Assembly: GCA_023935145.1 (NCBI GenBank)
Contig: CM043700.1
Coordinates: forward strand, 107,386,400 to 107,450,399
Direction: 5' to 3'
DNA: 64,000 nt
Origin: Bretschneidera sinensis
Lineage: Eukaryota; Streptophyta; Magnoliopsida; Brassicales; Akaniaceae
The number at the start of each line of letters is the position of its first letter. Position 1 is the stretch's first letter. A program made the translations under genes and the position numbers. The notes below the pieces were generated by a model, which made no database searches, was not told the DNA's origin, and saw nothing but the letters and a program-made list of their open reading frames with translations. Shown piece after piece: positions 54,263 to 64,000 of the stretch.

Positions 54263-57200
54263 GTAAGTCATTAATGCTGCTTTATTTATGTTTTCGTGTT
54301 AGTTTCTATTTGACTGAAAACGATTAGCACTTTCTAGTTTCTAATTTGATCATTTGAAGTTTTAACTGTAGACTTGTTCGTTTATCAACCAGTAGGAGGA
54401 AGTTAATAACATTTTTGTTTTTTCTCACCCACTCATATCCTCTTAGGTTATTGTGCAAAGTCTGTTTTTTTGAAAATTTTTCCTTCAATTTTATAGATTT
54501 GACGAGATCCTGACTTAAGCTGTGTTTGGGAGTTTTGTGGTATTTGCTTGAAACTCAGACAAGGAGTTTGGACCTGATGGATACCTCTCATTTTACTTCT
54601 GCACTATCTTACTTTCTTCTTTACAGGTGTTTATAATGTATAGGAACGACAAGGATTCCAAATGTAAAGTAACATACTACGTAAACTGTTAACTTGGGAT
54701 TAGATTTAGTAGAGAGTGAAAGGGATCTGTGTGTATATTTATATTAGACTATATACGAGGCAATTACAATAATACCCTTATACTCTAACACTCCCTTTGG
54801 AGTATAGATGCCACATGCATCAAACTTGTTACAAATATATCGAACTCGCAGGCCATCGAATGGTTTAGTAAAGAAGTCTGCTAACTGATTTATCGACTTA
54901 ATGTGAGTGGTAGTAATCATATTTTGCAAAAGCTTTTTCCGTACGAAATGCCAATCAACCTCAATATGCTTAGTCCTCTGATGAAACACATGATTATTTG
55001 CCCTATGATTAGTTGCTTGATTGTCACACATCAAACTCATAGGGCACGATTGCTTAAACCTAAGTTCGGGTAACAATTGTTTCAACCAAACCAACTTATA
55101 GATAGTGTGTCATCGCTTTGTATTCGAACTCAACACTCGATCTACTAACCAAAGTTTACTTCTTAATCTTCCTTGAGACTAGATTACCCTCAACAAACAC
55201 ACAATATCCGGTAGTGGACCTCAAGAGTTCGCCCAATCTGTTTCAGTATAACCCTCAACCCGAGTATGACCATGGTTTTGATAAAGTAAACCATGACTAG
55301 GGGCACTCTTAAGATATTTTAAAATACGAATAACATCCCAATGACTAGTTCGTGAGGCATATAGAAATTGACTAATCACACTCGTTGCGAATGAGATATC
55401 TGATATAGAAACAACCAAATAATTCAATTTCCCAACCAACCTTCTATACTATTCTATATAAGACAATAACTCACTCTGAACAACTACAAGTTTTATGTTA
55501 GGATTCATAGGATTTTTTATGGGCTTATAACCCAACATCATTGTATCACTCAACATATCAAGAATGTATTTACGCTAAGGTAGAGAAACACCATGACGAA
55601 ATCTAGCAACTTCAATACCTAAAAAGTGTCTAAGTTGCCCTAGATCCTTTGTATGAAACTTAGTGCCTAGAAACTGTTTTAGTGCTAGAATTCCCTCTTT
55701 GTCATCTCTCGTGATCACAATATTATCCACATACACAGTCAACAGATCCTATCAGCTTCACTATGTGTGTAAAATACATAATGATCTACACCTCACCTAC
55801 AGAGACCAAAGTCAATTGCCACATAACTAGACTGGGATTGTTTCAAGTCATATAGAGACTTCTTTAACCGACATTCTAACCCACAAACCCTAGAGATTGT
55901 TTTAGATCACCATGCAAGAAAGCATTCTATACATCCAACTGATGTAAAGGCTAATCAAACGTAGCCACTTATAAAAAAAAGCCAATCAAACGTAGCTGCT
56001 ATGGAGATAAAGACACAGACCAACGTAATCTTAGCAACATGAGAGAATGTCTAAGCATAGTTAATACCATACACCTGTGTATACCCTTTTGCCACTAAAC
56101 AGACACCACCATGACCAACATCATGACCCTCTTTGCCATCACGTGTACTCATATGTAACAAGAGTTCAACCACTTTGCCAAGTTTGAGTAACTAAGGCAG
56201 ATTTCTTAACTATAGATCCTTTGACACTATTACGAGAGATCGCACGTAATACACGAGCATAAATCTTTGACCATGAAGAAAGTTCAGCCTCACCGAGGAT
56301 CTGTGAACGAACTGACTCATACTCAGTCTTCAAACTAGCCAAGAATGTGAGGACCTCTATCTACTCTTGGCGTTTCTACATTGCCTTAACATTAGCAAAA
56401 ATAGGCATTAGGGCATGCAGCTCTAAAGACATTCTCTTCATATTAGCAAAGTACTAAGTAACATTGCCATCATCTTGCTGACCATGAAAGAACTGAACAT
56501 TCACATCATACATCTGATTAAGGTTGCTAGAATACAATAGTCGAACATACTACCAAACTTCCTTACAGGTCTCAAGATGTGTACACATGTAAGCAATATG
56601 GGGTTCCATCTAATTAGAAAACAAAATAATAAGCAGACAGTCCTCTTGTTCCCACACATCAAACAATTTCTTATTTGTGGACAGGTCATCAATGAGAAGT
56701 TTACGCTTACCATGACCAGTGATATACTTATACACTGTTTTGGACCATTGAACATAATTACTACTATCAAGTTTGCGAGTAGCGATTATATGACAGGCAC
56801 TTGGAGAGGCATAGTAGGTGCAGACTTGGAATCCATAGGACCAACAATCACTACACAGACAACAATCAACAACTAACAACCAACAGTTCCACAACCAACA
56901 ATCAACACACAAACGACAATATCTAGACCTGTGTATTTATATTAGATTGTTTATGTGACAATTACAATAATACCCTTATACTCTAACATAAACCAATGAA
57001 TTCTTTATGATTTTTTTTTAAGTATACGTAAAAATATATTATTGGAAATTGATGAAAACTTTTTGTTCATTCGAAACTGAAATTGGAGTTATAAAGAATT
57101 TATTATGAATTTTTGAAATTTATAAGTACATAATTACAATATTCGATCAAATTTTCATAATTTAAAATAATAAATAATTTCTTATTATAACTTATGACTT

Positions 57201-60200
57201 ACGAGATGCAAGGAAATTATGTCCATGTCATTAACACAATCTATTTCAAAAAATGTCCCCCGCCTAGCGCAGTGGTGAGAAGGACATTTTCTCTGCCCAT
57301 AAGCAGGAGTTCGTAACCCCATCCCCAAAAATCGCTAATGATTAAAAAATTTCTATTTAAAAAATCCTTTATTGAGAAGGCAATTCTTATCTTTATTTAA
57401 ATTATGGCCTTAAATAATTTATTTAGGACTTGAATATATAAGAAATAAAGTTTGGTAAGACTTTTTTAAAAATAAAATACCTGATTTCGAGTTATTATTG
57501 TAATTTTCATAAACCAAGGATCTATTTGTTGAGCAAAACAAATAAAAAAGATCTATTTGAAATGTCCAAACATATAACCACGGTACTAGGGGTGATGTAG
57601 TACAAAAGGGAAGAATTGTAAAGAAACAGAGAAATCAAATATAGATACGATCCAAATCACATGGATCTTCTCAAATCACATGGATTAGTAGTCCAAATCA
57701 CATGAACAATTCAGCACTCAATCACAAAGTATGAAAATTGATAATTTAATTTGAATTCATTCCAAGTAGTTTAGTAACAAATGAATCTTCCATGTATAGG
57801 AGAATCCTAACATAAAGATAAAAACTAAATAAAAAAAGATAAGAACAACATATCAGATAACAATGAAAGAAGATAAACCTAATCCTAATCCTATTCAAAT
57901 AAGGAAGCTAACTAAGATAATGATTTTTAATATTTCAAATTACATAATTATCTCCATGTCCCCCAATTTCTAGATTAAAATCTTTAATCTTAATCTTCCT
58001 TGTGTTCTCCATCATACTCCACCACTTAGAAGAACTCGTCCTCGAGTTGAAAAATGTTCTACGTGGAGGAACAAAGCATGATCATGAAAGTCTTGGAAGG
58101 CGAAATCAAGAAAAAAATTTCACTGAAAAGGTCAGCTACTTAGATACTTGAAAACCAAGTAGGGAGGACAAACTCAATGTGACGGGCATATGTAGTAATG
58201 TGACGGGCATATGTAGTAACTCGAACCTCAAACGAACAATCTAGCTTGTCGTTGTGCCCAGCAAACACATCATCTTGCTGGACTGGTTCGAATAAAATAA
58301 CCTTACATGGAACTGGTTCAATATGCCCAACACCATCAAGCTAGTCGTCGACATATCCTTCATCGTTGCTGGCATCTTGGTCTTGAACCTGGTCAACAGA
58401 CTCAATGGGCATAGCCAAGTCATCACCTAACCGACATGGTTCAACTACGACAGTCTCACATAGAATTGGGACATGTTCAACCCCTACTTGAATATTTTCA
58501 TTCTCGTTGACTTCATCTTGGTTCTCTGTGGAGTTTTCTCTATCATTAGTAGGCTTTGAGTTATCAAGTTCGGGATCAGCTTGCACTGTAATAACATCTA
58601 AGGCCTTGTACAATTCTTTATATTCTTTCATAAATTGGATTATTGAAGCGTGATCATACCCATCACATGGATCTTCCCAAATCACATGGGAACACTGAAC
58701 TAAATCACATGGACAGTAGTCCAAATCACATGGACAATTCAATACTCAATCACATAGTATGAAAATTGATAATTTAATCTGAATTCATTCCATGGGGTAT
58801 CTCTGCAAAAATTGGGAGTCTAATTGACTTTTTTTTTTCATAAACTGTGGCCAAAATGCAATTTCGGGTGTGAACAGTACCAAATCCTTCTCAGCTTATA
58901 TATATTATAGATATAGATATGATATCCTTGTTTCGTTTCGGAAAAGCTTTCCACATTTTATATGAAATGCATTCTATTTCTAGCTTTGCTGTGCAAAGTT
59001 CATCAATGGATTTAACTTATTGGTTGATGCCGTGCTTTCTGTATCTTTATTGCAGCAAAAGAGAAATTTTTGTTGCTGATTATGCTTTCTTAATCATTAT
59101 TTTTTTCTGCAGCTATGGAATCTTTTTTGCTGTGAAGGAAGTTTCATTGCTTGATCAAGGAAGTCAGGGAAAACAAAGTATTTACCAACTTGAGCAGGTT
59201 AGATAGGCTCTTTTATGTCTTGGTGGGAATATATACCCTTTCTATGCATGATCTCTGCTATTCTTTACATGAGTGATTTATGGGATGAGAAATAACATTG
59301 CCAACTTTTTCCTTTTCTCATTGTATATCTCTTCGTTTTTCTCAGGAAATTGCACTTTTAAGCCAGTTTGAGCATGAAAACATAGTTCAGTACTATGGCA
59401 CAGATAAGGTACTATATTCTTGCTTTTCATGTCTGTTTCTGGTCTCGCTTCTTAGATGCTCTTCAATCCTGGCATAACTAAAAATGGTATCAAAATGAAG
59501 AACTGTTTTTTTGAATCTTTTATTTTGAAACTATGTTTAACTTTTACAAAACTTCTTTGTTTGTGAGCTATTGCCATTGTTAAGGACAACCTCATATATA
59601 GGATTTGAGAGGGAAATTACTAATTTGAACATTAAACTTAAAATAGTCAGATGGCAGAAAGTGTTGCATGCACATGGCACGTGCATAGTTCATTGCTGCC
59701 TCTAGTTGTTAAATTTGTCTAACATCCAAATATAGCTGTATGCAAGTATTGAACTGCTGAAAATTCAAGCACCTCTACCATGGGGAAAAACTGAGGGTGT
59801 GTTTGGTTTTAGAAAACAAACTCTTTTTCTGTTTTCATTTTCACATAAAATAGAAAACGGGAGTGAAAACACGTTTGGCAACTAAAAACTTTTTTCTAGT
59901 AATTGAAAATAAAAAGGGGCCAAATTCAGAAAACGTAAAAAAGTTCTTTCGAGTAAAATCAAAATCAAAAACAAAAAGAGAAAATTCCCTTTTCCTCCCT
60001 CTAGTATAGCAAAATCTACTGTTAAGGACGCATATTTTGAAAAGCCTATACTTACATCCTTTGACCAAAGTTGACTTCATAAAATCTATTAAATCTTAAC
60101 AGGAGAAAGAAAAAGACTAAAGTGCCCCTAATAAAAAGGTCTGAAGATTGGTGGTCAGAGTCAAACTTTGGTCAATGTCATTCACAACTCTCTTTTTGCT

Positions 60201-61855
60201 TGTTCATCTCTCTCTCTCTCTCTCATTTCCTATTCTCCAATTTACACAGAAAAAATCTCCCTCAATGACAGATCTTCTCTCAACGTTATTCTTGATTTTT
60301 GTTTTCTCCTCCAAACCTTCTCTCCACTGTGGTGGTAGTGGCACATGATGATGTGGCTGGTGTTACCACCCCTGACGCCATCGATGGAGACATCGTTGCT
60401 GGCCCACTTGGCAACAAATACACCTATGGCCTCATCACCTCTGTTGAGGCACCCAATTCCATCCTGATCTCTCCTTCATTTAGACAATGACAATCCCAAT
60501 TTCACCGATGTAGACGTCACTGATTTATCGCTGTTAGTTAAACTATTTAGCCAAGTTCATTGCTATTCGTCATTTGGGTTCTATGCATAAATAAGAAAAG
60601 AAACTAAAATTGAAATGAAATCAGAACATTGAAATTAAGCACTGAAAAATAAATACTAACAATGGAAGTGGGGAAGCTCATATTCTATGGGTGTAAAATG
60701 ACGTACACACATAACTTTGCTTTTGGTCTGTCAAAATAAGCTTCGAGAAATGTAATTCATCACCATCACCTTCTATAATTATCACTATAACCAAACACAA
60801 AAATTAGCGAAAACAAAAACATGAAAAACTAAAACAAAGCAGAATTAATTGCCCATCGGAAGCATTGCGGGAAAACTAAGACATGAGAGTCCCAAAACGA
60901 GGAAGCGTAGAATAAAAAATCGAATCAGTTATGGTTTTGAATCCATCACCATTGATGCAGAATCCAAGCTCCTGATTTCCGAAAGAGAGGGTCTATTATC
61001 CGAATTAACCAAATTGAAAAATCAATCCTCTGTCCATGACAAAGGAGGATTGCAAAATCAGAGCTGATGTTGTATCAGAGAATGAAAAGAAGAAAAAAAA
61101 GTAGTAAACTCGAACAAAGACGATAATGTAAAAGGAGAAAAAATAATTTAAAGAATAAGAAACCTGAAAAAGAAAAGAGAGAGCATCGAGAATAGAAGAG
61201 AGAATAGGACTTATAAAAAGAGATAGAGAGAACAGGAATTAGAGTGTTTTATGTCTTTAGTTTTACAAGGGCATTTATGGATTTTTAGAAGTTTCTGCTG
61301 ACATGGATGCATTTTTGGCTATTTTTAACGTCTTTGACTGACAAGAAGTTAACTACATATTGGTAAGTGTAACCAAAATGAATCTATGAATAAGACAAGG
61401 GAGGTAAGTGTAGATTTTCAAAACACGGTCATCATCTCTAGATTTCGCTATATTACAGGGAGGAAAAGGTAATTTTCCAAAACAAACGATTTTTTACAAA
61501 ATTAAGAAGTATAAATGAAACAAAATGAAGACCATCTATATTCTCGGAAAATAGAAAGCATTTTCCAAAACCAAACACAACCTGGATTTCTTAGTAAAAC
61601 TATTTTCTTTGTTTGACCTTCTGCATAATAGGGTAAAGCTACAAAAAGTTTTTAGTTGTGCATTAATTGTATTGAATTTATTTCATGGACTTTGCAGGAT
61701 GAATCACACCTGTATATCTTTCTCGAGCTTGTATCCAAAGGCTCCCTTTTAAATCTGTATCGGAGTTATCATCTCAAAGATTCCCAGGTCTCTGCATACA
61801 CAAGACAAATTCTGCATGGTTTGAAGTATCTTCATGATCGAAATGTAGTTCACAG
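53205..61855 (+). CDS. MEKK1-like: MEKK1-type MAP kinase kinase kinase (5' part, spliced)
   Basis: Four exons: 53205-54262, 59113-59197, 59346-59408 and 61698-61855. All junctions are GT...AG and phases fit (2, 0, 0, 2). They encode 454 residues plus two bases of the next codon. Residues 1-330 are a Ser/Asp/Glu-rich regulatory region; the kinase domain starts near 333 with G-Q-G-S-F-G-S-V (340-347), the ATP lysine in F-F-A-V-K-E-V (Lys361), the helix-C glutamate (Glu382), the hinge region F-L-E-L-V, and the H-R of the HRD motif (454-455) at the last splice site. Sequence and exon layout match the plant MEKK1 subgroup (A1), which phosphorylates MKK1/2 and others in stress and immune signalling. 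The catalytic HRD Asp, DFG and C-lobe are beyond 64000. No frame damage is seen. Identity to subgroup is firm; orthology to one named gene is not. Confidence 0.93.
54682..56993 (-). mobile_element. Deleted Ty1/copia element in MEKK1 intron 1
   Basis: Element 54687-56988 on the minus strand, TSD TAAAC exact at 54682-54686 and 56989-56993. LTR ends TGTTAACTTG...CTCTAACA (left, 104 bp, 54687-54790); the right LTR shares the last 60 or so bases (TTATATTAGA...ATACCCTTATACTCTAACA). Reading leftward it has gag (ATG near 56838, A-T-R-K-L-D-S-S-N-Y-V-Q-W), a large deletion of protease and integrase, RT remnants with Y-V-D-N (55722-55733), F-L-G-I-E-V and G-Y-T-E-T-D-W-A, and the RNase H end (55094-54744). 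Many stops. Confidence 0.85.
57256..57360 (+). mobile_element. tRNA-derived SINE
   Basis: Polymerase III A box TAGCGCAGTGGTGAG (57265-57279) and B box GAGTTCGTAACCC (57307-57319) at tRNA-like spacing, in a GC-richer patch within AT-rich DNA, followed by an A/T-rich tail. This is the head of a plant SINE. Its 3' end and TSD could not be fixed. Confidence 0.6.
57590..58790 (-). mobile_element. Ty3/gypsy 3' remnant in MEKK1 intron 1
   Basis: On the minus strand a C-terminal polyprotein piece (58742-58341, acidic, no known domain, followed after one stop by more coding-like sequence) leads to N-S-R-T-S-S-S near 58040, a polypurine tract ATTGGGGGACA (57968-57958) and an LTR running left to about 57590. 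A partial second LTR copy lies at 58664-58790 (AAATCACATGGA repeats and ATGAAAATTGATAATTTAAT). The order fits a gypsy 3' end; clade unknown. Confidence 0.5.
58178..58219 (-). repeat. 21-bp in-frame tandem duplication
   Basis: TGTGACGGGCATATGTAGTAA twice in a row; on the minus strand it repeats seven residues (T-T-Y-A-R-H-I). Confidence 0.9.
59113..59197 (+). CDS. MEKK1-like: MEKK1-type gene exon 2
   Basis: 85 bases after acceptor TTTCTGCAG, ending CTTGAGCAG before GTTAGA. Encodes the VAVK-equivalent F-A-V-K-E-V-S-L-L and S-I-Y-Q-L-E-Q. Confidence 0.92.
59346..59408 (+). CDS. MEKK1-like: MEKK1-type gene exon 3
   Basis: 63 bases (21 codons) after acceptor TTTCTCAG, ending GATAAG before GTACTA. 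Encodes helix C and E-H-E-N-I-V-Q-Y-Y-G-T. Intron 2, 59198-59345, is 148 bases and free of inserts. Confidence 0.93.
59795..61582. mobile_element. Long-TIR DNA element in MEKK1 intron 3
   Basis: Ends GGGTGTGTTTGGTTTTAGAA and (reverse complement) GGTTGTGTTTGGTTTTGGAA. The inverted similarity continues inward for about 250-300 bases, including CCTTTTCCTCCCT-TA-TATAGC-AAATCTA and TTTTGAAAA..CTA-ACTTAC. Long TIRs suggest a Mutator-like or related non-autonomous element. No transposase. The centre holds a GC-rich piece (60325-60490) that may be captured gene sequence. No convincing TSD was found. Confidence 0.6.
61698..61855 (+). CDS. MEKK1-like: MEKK1-type gene exon 4
   Basis: 158 bases after acceptor TTTGCAG, ending GTTCACAG before GTGAGA. 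Encodes the hinge, S-A-Y-T-R-Q-I-L-H-G-L-K-Y-L-H-D and the first two residues of HRD. Exon 5 is not in the remaining 2.1 kb. Confidence 0.93.
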
Positions 61856-62039
61856 GTGAGAGAGAGGTGAATTTATTATGTATTTAAATGTGTTTTTCAC
61901 ATATTCTTTGTTCGTTGTCTTGAACTCTCTAGACTCTAAATTTTTGTTGTGGTTGCAGTAAATCCTTCATACATTTACTTTGGTTATCTCTGCTAGTCCA
62001 AAGGTTATCTCTTCTAAGAATGACTTATTCAACATTTTG

Positions 62040-62310
62040 ACTTTTGGCCAAAAAGTTACCTTTTAAGTCTGTTTGAGAAGCAATCAGAAAAAATAAGTCA
62101 AAAACTGATTCGTGCGTGTACTGTAGATGCGGATGAACAGTACCTGCCTGACTTGTAAGAAAAAAAAAGCCATAATTTTGGCTTGAGACTTTTGGATTTA
62201 TTTATGTTCGTTTTAACTTAAAACTCAGAAGCACAAGTTAGTATTCGACTTGTGCAGTGAAATGGTGTTTTTGGCCAAAAGCTGTTTCTTTGCATCAGAA
62301 ACAAGTTCAC
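62040..62310. repeat. Possible MITE in intron 4
   Basis: TTTGGCCAAAAAGTTACC near 62044 and TTTTTGGCCAAAAGCTG near 62270 look like inverted ends of a short element with AT-rich centre. No TSD established. Confidence 0.3.
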
Positions 62311-62337
62311 ATCAAAAGTCTATCCTGACGGCATGTA

Positions 62338-62810
62338 AGTGTAATGGGTATACCCATAGTTACTAGAAGCTCGGTACGCGCTGGTTCATTAGAGGTTCAG
62401 AAACCCACCCTATGTGCAGTACGCTCTGTTAAACTTCTTTATTGCGTTGCAAAGAGAGATTTTCTAATGCAGTGGTCTACCTCTTGGAAACAACTGGCCT
62501 GGGGATCCCCGTTATACCATTTCTTTTCTAAATTGAAACAACTTAAGTTAAGGGGGACCTCCAACTTTGGAATAAATATTTTGTGGGATCGATTTTTTCA
62601 AAGATCAAGGAAGCCATAGTCAGGGAGCCCCTATTAAGTAAGTCCAAAGTTCTGCTGCGAGAATTCACGGGTTCGTTCATTTACCAGCACAGCATAAACG
62701 ATTTGAAAGTTAGAGGAATGGTAAGAACCATGGCTTGATCAGTCGCGGAGCAACATTCGTGCTAATAGATTGACACATGGACATTAAGAACGAACATGTA
62801 ACCTGTTACT
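62338..62810. other. GC-richer segment, possibly organelle-derived
   Basis: Composition is close to balanced, unlike the AT-rich intron around it, and no LTR-element or gene domain matches. The look (even base use, no poly-A/T runs) suggests a mitochondrial insert. The open frame 62344-62619 is not recognised. Confidence 0.3.
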
Positions 62811-62819
62811 TAACAATTC

Positions 62820-63580
62820 CGGTGGTTGTGTGGTAGAAAATAGTAGATTTTGTTTTCAATTTGCATCAAACAATCTTTCTCTCTGTCCCTCATTCCTATC
62901 CTCTCTTACCTCTCTTTTTCACCTTCTCTCTCCATGACCGACCTCTATATCACCATAGCCAATCCTTTCACTCTTTTTTTATATATATTTTCTCCTCTTT
63001 TCTCTTGCTCCAATCATTCTATTTTTAGTTCTTTTTTTTCACTATTTCTCTTACTTTCTACTTCTGTTGTTCTGTGGTCGACAAAATCTAGTTTTTTGCT
63101 ATAAATTAATGAAAAAAATTGGAGAGTTTGAATTTACAATAGATTAATTGTGGATGATGGCTTTGATTTAGATGGTGATTCTTCTTTGTAGCTGTATTTT
63201 CAGATCTGCTAAAGGGGAGGATGAACATAGTTTAAAATAATTAATTTGTGGATAATTAACATTGTGATTAGATCGCAATGTAATTTAGATACAGTGTATT
63301 TTCAGATCTGTGAATAATAATTGGGATTTTTTTATTTTTCATCAAGTGAATAATTTTTTTAATTTTTTTTTAATTCTGTTGAACAATAACAAACCTCTGC
63401 TTTGGCTTCTCTGTGGTGGAAAAAATGTAGAGAGAAGAGGAGTTAAAATCATGTGTGCTGGGCAAGTAGAAAGTTTTACCATAAAAGACTTTTTACGAAT
63501 GTAAGCTTTACTTTTACAACTATAATTGGTAGCTCGTGATGTATAAAATAATGTAGCATACGTGTCACTTTAATATGGTG
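62820..63580. other. Intron 4 continuation, no gene seen
   Basis: C/T-rich leader-like sequence (62870-63060) and AT-rich DNA. No further kinase exon is recognised. Confidence 0.5.
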
Positions 63581-63584
63581 ATGG

Positions 63585-63775
63585 TTCAAGAGCGACGGCC
63601 AGAGCAACTGACCGTAGCACTGCTCTGAAAGTTAAGTCAAAAAGAAGAGGTAGAGAGAGAACAGAACGGAACCAGTAGCCCTCGCCATGGAACTTAGAGT
63701 GGCCGGCATGTTTTGGACTGTAGAACGGGGAGAGGGGGAGTCGTTCCTATTCTCTCTATGGGCACGAGCAGGAAC
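63585..63775. other. Second GC-richer segment, possibly organelle-derived
   Basis: About 190 bases at roughly 50% GC with GGGGAGAGGGGGAG and CGACGGCCAGAGC, sharply bounded by AT-rich DNA. It has no frame and no repeat match within the window. It may be from the same source as 62338-62810. Confidence 0.3.
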
Positions 63776-64000
63776 ATCAAAATTTAAGACCGAATACATG
63801 TACATGACCTCGATGGTTTATCATGTAAAAGCACATTTATAAAATTAAAACACTAGATGTATCTATGAGTGTAATTTAAATAAAAAGTGTATGCATGATG
63901 GTAGTCAAGAAGATAATATGAGCTTTGACAACTAGTAAAGTCAATAAACATAATTTAGAATGAATGAGTATTCTATATATATATGCAATTTTTTAGCTAA

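Noticed and set aside
63420..63500. Frame with K-x-x-C-A similar to the D-I-K-C-A-N kinase motif, as a candidate exon 5
   Set aside because: No HRD Asp, no correct splice phase and no DFG-region similarity; the resemblance is a few residues only.

Overview
The window is nuclear DNA of a flowering plant, most likely a eudicot. It is AT-rich, has spliced genes with large introns, and is dominated by LTR retrotransposons with plant-type primer binding sites (tRNA-iMet and tRNA-Asp). No species can be named from the sequence. No bacterial or organellar operon is present. The only clearly functional host gene is a MEKK1-type MAP kinase kinase kinase whose 5' part lies at 53205-61855 on the + strand; its kinase C-terminal half is beyond the right edge.

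Layout. 1-613 is the start (gag, PBS, LTR) of a minus-strand Ty3/gypsy element. About 770-7155 is a decayed Tekay/Del-type chromovirus with a 2.6 kb 3' LTR. From 7156 to 39609 the backbone is one decayed Tat/Ogre-type Ty3/gypsy element split by nested insertions: a Ty1/copia element (7171-12666, TSD AGGTT), a gag-only Athila-like element (12886-19492, TSD GGTGT), a second Athila-like element on the minus strand (20934-29858, TSD GTCAC), and apparently a 7.8 kb unit with DNA-transposon-like ends (31073-38891, flanked by CTA). That last unit contains a GRF-zinc-finger pseudogene, a Tekay-like solo LTR and a 544-bp element with an 8-bp TSD. For the first three insertions both TSDs are exact, and in the two that hit the integrase the Tat reading frame resumes across the gap.

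39610-53000 is intergenic. It holds a non-autonomous hAT-like element (40008-41174, TSD GTAACATC), a short TRIM-like LTR unit joined directly to a copia LTR (43456-44163), a decayed minus-strand copia body (to about 47640), and a second Tat fragment (47640-49480). The rest is featureless AT-rich DNA.

53000-64000 is the MEKK1-type gene. A G-box sits 200 bp upstream, a short uORF overlaps the first ATG, and four exons are visible. Intron 1 (4.85 kb) is swollen by a copia element (TSD TAAAC), a SINE and a gypsy remnant, all antisense to the gene where orientation can be read. Intron 3 holds a long-TIR DNA element. Intron 4 holds GC-richer segments that may be organelle-derived.

The most striking unexplained signal is a CpG-rich near-palindrome, TGCGCTCGATCGCA, repeated about two dozen times in five clusters confined to the minus-strand Athila-like element, including just upstream of the TATA box in both LTRs. 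The Tekay LTR has an unrelated GTCGACTGG array in the same position. Conserved hairpins shared between element copies (Tat 3' region; Athila pre-PPT; Athila post-coding block) are the other main observations.
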